From NCBI GenBank assembly GCA_021774995.1, contig JAJFIM010000008.1, positions 1-10,903 on the forward strand: a DNA stretch of 10,903 nt. The letters run 5' to 3'. Positions within the stretch are counted from its first letter, which is position 1. The number at the start of each line of letters is the position of its first letter. The translations under genes were made by a program, and so were the position numbers. This DNA is from Alphaproteobacteria bacterium. Lineage in GTDB: Bacteria; Pseudomonadota; Alphaproteobacteria; SMXP01. Below, piece after piece: positions 6,953 through 10,903 of this stretch. The notes beneath the pieces were generated by a model, which was given only the letters and a program-made list of their open reading frames with translations, was not told where the DNA came from and ran no database searches.

Positions 6953-8217
6953 TCGGATGCCTCCGTCGCGGTTGCGCCAAGGATGCGGACCTCTTGGCCC
7001 TCGGACAGATAGTGCACACCTGCGGTGGCAATCCATTGTCCAGGTTCAAGGCCCGGTACTTTCACGCCATAAGGCGTTAACTCGCCCGGATGGACCTGTT
7101 TCCGGCGGACCTTTTTCGACGATTCATCAATAACCCAAACGTGTTTCGTGTCGCCATCCGCGAAAATTGCCGTTTCGGGAATCTCAAAACCCTTTTCAAG
7201 ACCGCCTTCTGGCAGTTCCACACGACCGGTCGCACGGCCTGCCATGCCAGGTAGGATCTTGATACCTTCCTCCTCATATTGTTGCTCAATTCTCAAGGTC
7301 AAAGGGTAAGTCCTCGTCGTGCGCGAAGCCTCGGTACCGACTTCTACAATTTCCGCCGAAAAGGATTTGTCAGGAAAGGCGTCGAACGTGCAAGTGACGT
7401 CTTTGACGTGAGGCGCAAGCGAAATACCGCTCTCCGGAATGTAAATCGTCATCTCGATTGCCGACGGGTCCACCAAACGCAGAATCAATTGGTTCGGCCG
7501 TACCGTTTGGAAATTTTCCACGAAGGTGGTGGCAATGGTTCCGTCAAAGGGTGCGGTGAGAGACGTGTATTTGAGCTGGTTTTCCGCATTCTCAACGGAC
7601 GCTCTGAGCGAACGAATCTCGGCTTCCTTAGCCGCAACGACTTCCGCACGCTCCCCTCGCTTAGCTTTTGCCAGGTTTTCCTTCGATGATTTCACGCGTG
7701 AAACGGCGATTCGGTAAGTGGACTGGCCCTGATCAAACTCGGATTTGGAGATGGCCCGGGTCTTGATCAATTCAATGTTCCGCGCATGTTCCGCTTTCGA
7801 ATTGACCAGTTCCGCCTCGGCGGCATACAGTTGTTCTTGGGCCATGCGAATGTCCTCTGGCCGAGCGATTCGCAGCGATTCCAGGTCTTGCTTTGCTCGA
7901 TCCAACTTCGCCTGAGCGTCGTCCAGCGAGACACGAAAATCCGTGGCGTCGATTTGCGCCAGCAGGGCTCCTTTTTTAACTTCGTCTCCAATGTCGGCTG
8001 GCATTTGGACGAGTGGTCCGGAAACGCGAAATGAGAGGTTGACTTCATTCACTGCCGACGCGCGCCCAGGCAACGATTTTCCGGCGACCGCGCTTTCGTC
8101 ACCAACTTTCATTGCGCGAATAGGTCGGATAGCAGCGGTAGTAGGCGGCGGACTATCACACCCAGGAAAAGTGAATAGGCAACTGAGTGCAACAAAACAC
8201 AACAGTAAACGAATCAT
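6949..8217 (-). CDS. RND periplasmic adaptor subunit (HlyD/MFP family), lipoprotein
   Basis: This 422-residue membrane-fusion protein bridges the RND permease and an outer-membrane duct. Residues 1-20 form a lipoprotein signal ending in TFPGC (Cys20 acylated). The first half of the lipoyl domain includes LSFRVSGPLV and GDEVKKGALLAQID (61-90). A long alpha-helical coiled-coil hairpin of about 97-212 follows, rich in Ala, Glu, Lys and Arg. The second lipoyl half is LTAPFDGTIAT (220-230). Beta-barrel and membrane-proximal domains occupy about 245-412. The frame is open further upstream to 8508, but ATG 8217 is chosen because GGAG precedes it by seven bases and the signal peptide begins there. 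The upstream extension is a shadow of another small reading frame. It is the first gene of the efflux operon and overlaps the permease start by four bases. A plausible promoter lies at 8267-8294. Confidence 0.95.
   Translation of the reverse strand: MIRLLLCFVALSCLFTFPGCDSPPPTTAAIRPIRAMKVGDESAVAGKSLPGRASAVNEVNLSFRVSGPLVQMPADIGDEVKKGALLAQIDATDFRVSLDDAQAKLDRAKQDLESLRIARPEDIRMAQEQLYAAEAELVNSKAEHARNIELIKTRAISKSEFDQGQSTYRIAVSRVKSSKENLAKAKRGERAEVVAAKEAEIRSLRASVENAENQLKYTSLTAPFDGTIATTFVENFQTVRPNQLILRLVDPSAIEMTIYIPESGISLAPHVKDVTCTFDAFPDKSFSAEIVEVGTEASRTTRTYPLTLRIEQQYEEEGIKILPGMAGRATGRVELPEGGLEKGFEIPETAIFADGDTKHVWVIDESSKKVRRKQVHPGELTPYGVKVPGLEPGQWIATAGVHYLSEGQEVRILGATATEASE
6950..6965 (-). promoter_or_regulatory. 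RBS and GTGA coupling site at the permease start
   Basis: Reading the minus strand, GGAGG is followed by seven bases and then GTGA. GTG is the permease start and the last three bases (TGA) are the adaptor stop. This decides the permease start and implies coupled translation of adaptor and pump. Confidence 0.85.
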
Positions 8218-8266
8218 TGTTTCTCTCCGAATTAGCTCGGCATTTTCCAGAGTCGACAACCTCAAG

Positions 8267-8294
8267 ATTATGAGGCCTACTTCACAACCAGCAA
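8267..8294 (-). promoter_or_regulatory. Candidate promoter of the efflux operon
   Basis: On the minus strand, CATAAT (8272-8267) is a good -10. TTGCTG (8294-8289) is a weak -35 at a 16-base spacing. Transcription would begin about 40 bases before the adaptor ATG at 8217. It lies just after a terminator-like hairpin, which is where a new unit would be expected to begin. Confidence 0.35.
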
Positions 8295-8302
8295 AAGTAC
8301 TC

Positions 8303-8324
8303 AAAAAGCACGGTGTTTTCGTGC
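8303..8324 (-). terminator. Terminator-like hairpin after the LEDRRLLA mini-gene
   Basis: On the minus strand, GCACG (8324-... read down from 8324 as its complement) pairs with CGTGC around a seven-base loop and is followed directly by five T (8307-8303). The stem is short (five bp), so strength is uncertain. It separates the 47-codon frame from the efflux operon promoter. Confidence 0.45.
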
Positions 8325-8401
8325 ACTTTAACATGGAATTGTGCGATTGCAAACCGTCGCCGTTGATTGAGAAAGGCGTCGTTTTATTGCGGTGCGTATT
8401 A

Positions 8402-8545
8402 TCATGCGATTGCCCACGATAGAGAACCAGTATTACTTGCGACGCCGGTGTCCGTTGCCAATATGACATCGAAAGTGGCCAGAAGTCGGCGATCTTCCAG
8501 TGATTCAAAACGCAGCTTCTTGAGATTTGATGAATGTTTGGACAT
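8402..8545 (-). pseudogene. Truncated surface-protein gene with planctomycete LEDRRLLA (LEPR-XLL type) N-terminus
   Basis: This 47-codon frame starts with ATG 8545 and has AAAGGA six bases upstream. Residues 12-23 read RFESLEDRRLLA, the N-terminal motif found on many very large secreted or surface proteins of planctomycetes (LEPR-XLL type in NCBI naming). It is followed by FDVILATDTGVASNTGSLSWAI, recalling the start of right-handed beta-helix domains that carry a CSLREAI-like motif, and then it stops at TGATAA. Intact family members are usually hundreds to thousands of residues long, so this is most likely a stump left by a deletion or frameshift. A promoter (8597-8624) and flanking terminator-like hairpins are still present. 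Alternatively it could make a real short peptide. The motif identification is firm, while the pseudogene status is inferred from length. Confidence 0.7.
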
Positions 8546-8596
8546 AAGTAATCCTTTGGCTGTCAGGTGGTCTGCACGCGTGGGTATTGAGACCTC

Positions 8597-8624
8597 ATCC
8601 TACCCCTCTTGTGGTACGCGTCAA
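8597..8624 (-). promoter_or_regulatory. Candidate sigma70-type promoter of the LEDRRLLA mini-gene
   Basis: On the minus strand, TTGACG (8624-8619) and TAGGAT (8602-8597) are separated by 16 bases. This is 5/6 and 4/6 identity to the consensus. It lies about 50 bases before the ATG at 8545. Confidence 0.45.
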
Positions 8625-8639
8625 TATGGCAGTAAGTAG

Positions 8640-8665
8640 AAAAAGCAGGGGTGATTACCCCTGCT
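8640..8665 (-). terminator. Intrinsic terminator (minus strand)
   Basis: A perfect 9-bp stem (8644-8652 with 8657-8665, AGCAGGGGT against ACCCCTGCT) closes a four-base loop. On the minus strand it is followed by a T-run (8644-8640) overlapping the stem base. No minus-strand gene is visible to its right within the window, so it may end a transcript whose gene has been lost. It may also simply insulate the mini-gene promoter from transcription entering from the right. Confidence 0.7.
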
Positions 8666-8731
8666 GCCATGGTAGCACGTGCTGAAATCTGGCTGCCGAA
8701 TCGGGCCACGGCACGGTAAACTCCCTACTTA

Positions 8732-8740
8732 TGTTATAAT
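8732..8740 (+). promoter_or_regulatory. Extended -10 promoter for the secreted-protein gene
   Basis: TGTTATAAT is a perfect extended -10 (TG, one base, TATAAT at 8735-8740). No good -35 is seen 17 bases upstream, which is usual for this promoter type. The predicted start is near 8747, giving a leader of about 30 bases before ATG 8779. Confidence 0.55.
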
Positions 8741-8778
8741 GATTGTCCAAAAGAAAAACTACGAAAGTGAGTTTTGTG

Positions 8779-9063
8779 ATGAAACGGTGTCATTATTTGC
8801 AGAACACATTCAGGCTGTTTCTTGCTGCCAGCGTAATCGTCGTTTCTACGGCTGATGCGAGCGAGTTTGTTCCATTCGGCGATTTTCCCGATCCAGACGG
8901 CAATCCACCTCCGAACAATGTTGTCAGGTATGACGTATTAGTCTCCCAAAACTCTTTGTTTGGGAAAAATCGGCAATTTGAGATGCTATTGGGGAAGAAC
9001 TTTCTATCTTTCCCCTATCAGGAGAACTCCGATGCTTCATTCCACGCGAACGAGTCGCCGTAG
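8779..9063 (+). pseudogene. 5' part of a secreted-protein gene, apparently interrupted by the IS110-type element
   Basis: ATG 8779 opens a frame with a clear signal peptide: basic start (MKRCHY), hydrophobic core (LFLAASVIVVS) and a cleavage site near TADA/SEF. The exported part begins with an acidic and Pro-rich segment (GDFPDPDGNPPPNN). From about residue 55 onwards the sequence loses character. The frame ends at 9063, 32 bases inside the transposase gene in another frame, so the tail is probably IS sequence. The in-frame TTG at 8743 is a less likely start because it adds a basic extension before the signal. A strong extended -10 promoter precedes it. The family is not recognised. The exact junction with the IS cannot be placed without a comparison to an uninterrupted locus. 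Confidence 0.55.
8944..9015 (+). other. Two hairpins in the presumed IS left end
   Basis: A 7-bp perfect stem (TCCCAAA 8944-8950 with TTTGGGA 8959-8965, loop of eight) is followed by an imperfect stem (GGGGAAGA 8991-8998 with TCTTTCCCC 9007-9015, one bulged T). Both lie between the host gene remnant and the transposase RBS (AGGAG 9020-9024). They may be part of the left terminus or a leader that modulates transposase expression. Confidence 0.4.
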
Positions 9064-10408
9064 CAATCGAAAATCCAAGTCGAAGCCTGGCCGGTACAAG
9101 TCTTTGCAAAAACCCAATGGTGTCATCAGCCCGCGGGTCCAGCAGGTGGGAGGAGAACATTTCGCCATCGTCTGCGTCGATCCAGCCAAGCACCGCTCTG
9201 AGTGGATGATGGCCGATTACTTTGGAAATATCCTCATCCCGCCGCAGACGCTGGAGCATCAGGGACCCTTCTTCAAAGCGGCGATGGAACTGGTTCGCCA
9301 AACGCAACTGCAACACCACATCGAAGACACCATCATTGTCGTAGAGCGCACAGGAAACTACTATCTGCCTCCCAAGCGGGCCTTTGCTAACGCGGGATTC
9401 GAAACGCGCGTGGTCCACCCGTTTGCCACCAAGCAATATCGCATGCCAGCCGATCCGGGCAACAAGACCGATGAAACCGACTTGCACGCTCAACACCGAG
9501 CCGCCGTAGCCGGCTTTGGATTGTGCGAATTTGATTTGGAATCCCCTTATCGAGAGCTACAACTTCGCGCGCGGCATCGCCGCAAGCTCGTCGAGAAGGC
9601 AGCGGCTCTCGCTTGTCAGATTCGCGAGCACTTGCATCTGTCCATGCCTGGTTTCGCCGGTCTGTTCGATCACTTGTTACTCCACAAGTCGGCATTGGCG
9701 CTGGCGCGCCGTTGTGAGTCACCAGCCAAAGTGATCGAGTTAGGGCGTACCCGTCTGAGTCGTCATCTGCGTGACAACAACGTTCGCCATCAGATGCGCA
9801 CGATTGACAAAGTGCTAACGTGGGCGGGACAGGCGGCAAATGACCCGATCCAAGACGGACCCCTGCACCATGCGATTTGGACCGAGCTAGAGGAACTTTA
9901 TGAGCATTTTCACCGGCGAATTGCGACTTTAGAGCAAGAACTAGCCAGCTACATCGTGAAGACACCGTACGTCCGCTTACTGGCAATCTCCGGCATCAAC
10001 GTAGTGTCGGCAGCGGAGCTGGCCGGAGAGATGGGACCGACGAAGCACTATGCCAACGCCAATGCGATCACCGGTCGAGCCGGGCTCTATCCTTCGCGTC
10101 ATCAAAGTGATCAGACCGACAATAGTGGTCCAATCATCCGTCAAGCGAATCGTCGGTTACGGTGCGCGCTGATGCGAATTGCTGACAACCTGGCCTGTCA
10201 TTGTCATTACTACCGCGCGCAGGCCGACATAGATCTAGGGCGTGGCGTGGACAAACGCGCCAGCCGTGTGAAGATCGCTAAACGGTTTAGCCGTCTGGCG
10301 CTGGCCTGTGTCGCGGGAGATCAGCCGATGAAACACCCCTGTTTCCAGCAGCCCGATTCGATTCTAGAGAAGTTGCGGAAGTTTCACCACACCATCAAAC
10401 GTCCCTAG
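9032..10408 (+). CDS. IS110-family transposase (DEDD recombinase), C-terminus lost by frameshift
   Basis: This 458-residue transposase of the IS110/IS1111 superfamily uses an RuvC-like DEDD domain plus a C-terminal serine domain, and is guided to donor and target by an RNA from the element. Visible DEDD candidates are Asp50 (IVCVDPAKHR), Glu105 (VVERTGNYY), and Asp147 and Asp150 (KTDETD). A helical linker spans about 175-310. The Transposase_20 region begins at LLAISGINVVSAAELAGEMG (about 316-335) and contains GLYPSRHQSDQ, with Ser359 as the likely catalytic serine. The start ATG 9032 has AGGAG seven bases upstream. An in-frame ATG at 8960 is rejected because it lies in the hairpin region and has no RBS. 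The protein has a long basic N-terminus. The frame ends at TAG 10408, but the -1 frame continues as credible protein to 10611, so the last ~70 residues appear lost. Whether the shortened protein is active is unknown. Confidence 0.93.
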   Translation: MLHSTRTSRRSNRKSKSKPGRYKSLQKPNGVISPRVQQVGGEHFAIVCVDPAKHRSEWMMADYFGNILIPPQTLEHQGPFFKAAMELVRQTQLQHHIEDTIIVVERTGNYYLPPKRAFANAGFETRVVHPFATKQYRMPADPGNKTDETDLHAQHRAAVAGFGLCEFDLESPYRELQLRARHRRKLVEKAAALACQIREHLHLSMPGFAGLFDHLLLHKSALALARRCESPAKVIELGRTRLSRHLRDNNVRHQMRTIDKVLTWAGQAANDPIQDGPLHHAIWTELEELYEHFHRRIATLEQELASYIVKTPYVRLLAISGINVVSAAELAGEMGPTKHYANANAITGRAGLYPSRHQSDQTDNSGPIIRQANRRLRCALMRIADNLACHCHYYRAQADIDLGRGVDKRASRVKIAKRFSRLALACVAGDQPMKHPCFQQPDSILEKLRKFHHTIKRP

Positions 10409-10611
10409 ACCGAGTCTTAGCCAACCTTGAGACAACGGTGGAGCAGTTGCCCTATAATACATGTGGACGCGAAGCGGAAGTCGTCGCCAAGGTCCTTGAA
10501 GAACATACGCCTCGTCGACGTGGCAGTGTTGCCATTGGTGAGTTGCTGCCGGCAGTATTGGCGCGTTTAAATATCAGAACTACAGCAGAAGAAAATGGGG
10601 ATCGGTCCTGA
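10393..10611 (+). pseudogene. Out-of-frame 3' end of the IS110-type transposase
   Basis: In the -1 frame relative to the transposase, an uninterrupted stretch of about 72 codons reads SLDRVLANLE, EQLPYNTCGREAEVVAKVLE, RRGSVAIGELLPAVLARL and ends at TGA 10611. It has no start codon or RBS of its own, begins exactly where the transposase frame fails, and is amphipathic and coding-like. The simplest explanation is a one-base deletion near 10390 in a CAC-rich run (CACCACACC), giving a repaired protein of about 526 residues. No standard slippery heptamer is present, so programmed frameshifting is less likely. A sequencing error is also possible. Confidence 0.65.
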
Positions 10612-10780
10612 ACTAGCGTGAGGATCCACACCGCCTGGTTTCACGATGGCATTCCTGCCTTCTCGGTGTATGGCGCTCTGACGGATCACCACCGCCTGAT
10701 AAGGCAGTTTGGGGCCGACCCTCTTATGCATTACCTGTTTGGCGAAACGTGATCAGAACACGACAGAGAGGATCCTCACG
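10612..10780. other. Non-coding right segment of the IS, bracketed by an 11-bp inverted repeat; candidate guide-RNA region
   Basis: CGTGAGGATCC at 10617-10627 is exactly complementary to GGATCCTCACG at 10770-10780, enclosing 142 bases. Inside are small hairpins (GGCA-TTCC-TGCC and GCCT-GATA-AGGC) and a repeated CACCGCCTG. The frame following the TGA at 10611 stays open for 45 codons to 10752, but shows no RBS or motif. In IS1111-type elements the guide RNA is encoded in the 3' non-coding region, which would correspond to this segment. This assignment is inferred from position and foldability only. Confidence 0.35.
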
Positions 10781-10903
10781 GGACCGGTTGATGAATCGAT
10801 TCCTCAGACGCTGCTCAAGAAAAACCACCCAGGCGTGGGACGTAAAACGTACGCAATCACAAATATTTTTACTGAGGACTTGAAATCCCCATGGCAGTCA
10901 CCG
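10781..10903 (+). other. Coding-like open frame running off the right edge
   Basis: One plus-strand frame is open from 10781 to the last base (41 codons; open further left to about 10706) and has an ordinary protein-like composition: GPVDESIPQTLLKKNHPGVG, then KTYAITNIFTEDLKSPW. No start or RBS fits. It might be the continuation of the host secreted-protein gene beyond the IS, or the start region of the next gene. No family is recognised. A hairpin (GCGT/ACGT against ACGTACGC, 10833-10854) lies within it, followed by an ATTTTT run, so a terminator in non-coding DNA is the competing reading. Confidence 0.25.

Larger units (their letters stand above)
8944..10780 (+). mobile_element. IS110-superfamily insertion sequence (ends approximate)
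   Basis: The element consists of a short left end with hairpins, a DEDD transposase gene, its frameshifted 3' tail, and a non-coding right segment. Ends are estimates: the left is placed where the host secreted protein loses character, and the right at the outer copy of the 11-bp inverted repeat (10770-10780). A short left end with a long 3' non-coding region resembles the IS1111 group rather than the IS110 group proper, but no matching subterminal inverted repeats joining the two ends were found by eye. Target duplications are not expected for this family. Confidence 0.6.

Noticed and set aside
6953..7036. ATG 7036 as the start of the RND permease
   Set aside because: It overlaps the adaptor by 88 bases and adds an Arg/Pro-rich segment before TM1. 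GTG 6952 has GGAGG at ideal spacing and a GTGA overlap.
8218..8508. 5' extension of the adaptor frame to 8508
   Set aside because: It reads the LEDRRLLA mini-gene in a different frame, and the lipoprotein signal with its RBS starts at 8217.
8924..9496. 190-codon minus-strand frame opposite the transposase start
   Set aside because: It is antisense to the DEDD domain, with no RBS or family character.
10390..10410. Programmed -1 frameshifting in the transposase
   Set aside because: No X-XXY-YYZ heptamer near the junction and no evident downstream stimulatory hairpin. A simple base deletion explains it better.
10612..10752. 45-codon frame after the transposase tail stop
   Set aside because: It could begin at GTG 10618 but has no RBS or known motif and overlaps the inverted-repeat structure. 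Non-coding function is more likely.

Overview
The window looks like chromosomal DNA from a planctomycete, probably of the Rhodopirellula/Pirellula type. The evidence is a Tat-exported Gfo/Idh/MocA oxidoreductase beside a DUF6807 ('PmoA family') protein and a secreted esterase, a short gene start carrying the planctomycete N-terminal motif LEDRRLLA, and a long palindromic element containing the phrase GTAGGATAGGCTT. No rRNA, tRNA or CRISPR array was seen.

Left part (1-2647, all minus strand): a three-gene group is read in the order secreted alpha/beta-hydrolase, secreted DUF6807 protein, Tat-dependent oxidoreductase (only its N-terminal 144 residues are inside the window). All three have export signals, which suggests an extracytoplasmic carbohydrate-processing set. 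The substrate cannot be read from the sequence.

Middle (2648-8294, minus strand): a gene-free stretch of about 0.7 kb holds a 118-bp imperfect inverted repeat (2995-3112) that resembles a MITE or REP-type element. Above it lies an efflux operon read from 8217 downwards: a lipoprotein HlyD/MFP adaptor, an RND permease and a small K+-channel-like protein. Adaptor and permease are coupled by a GTGA stop/start overlap preceded by GGAGG. The channel gene starts 24 bp after the permease. No TolC-type outer-membrane gene is present.

Right part (8303-10903): a compact minus-strand unit (promoter, RBS, 47-codon reading frame with LEDRRLLA, terminator) looks like the stump of a large surface-protein gene. 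Divergent from it, a plus-strand secreted-protein gene has an extended -10 promoter and a signal peptide. It appears to be cut by an IS110-superfamily element. The transposase keeps its DEDD residues and C-terminal serine region, but a one-base frameshift seems to have split off its last ~70 residues. After the transposase comes a non-coding segment bracketed by an 11-bp inverted repeat. It is a candidate for the right-end region that specifies the guide ('bridge') RNA in such elements. A coding-like frame runs off the right edge and may be resumed host sequence.
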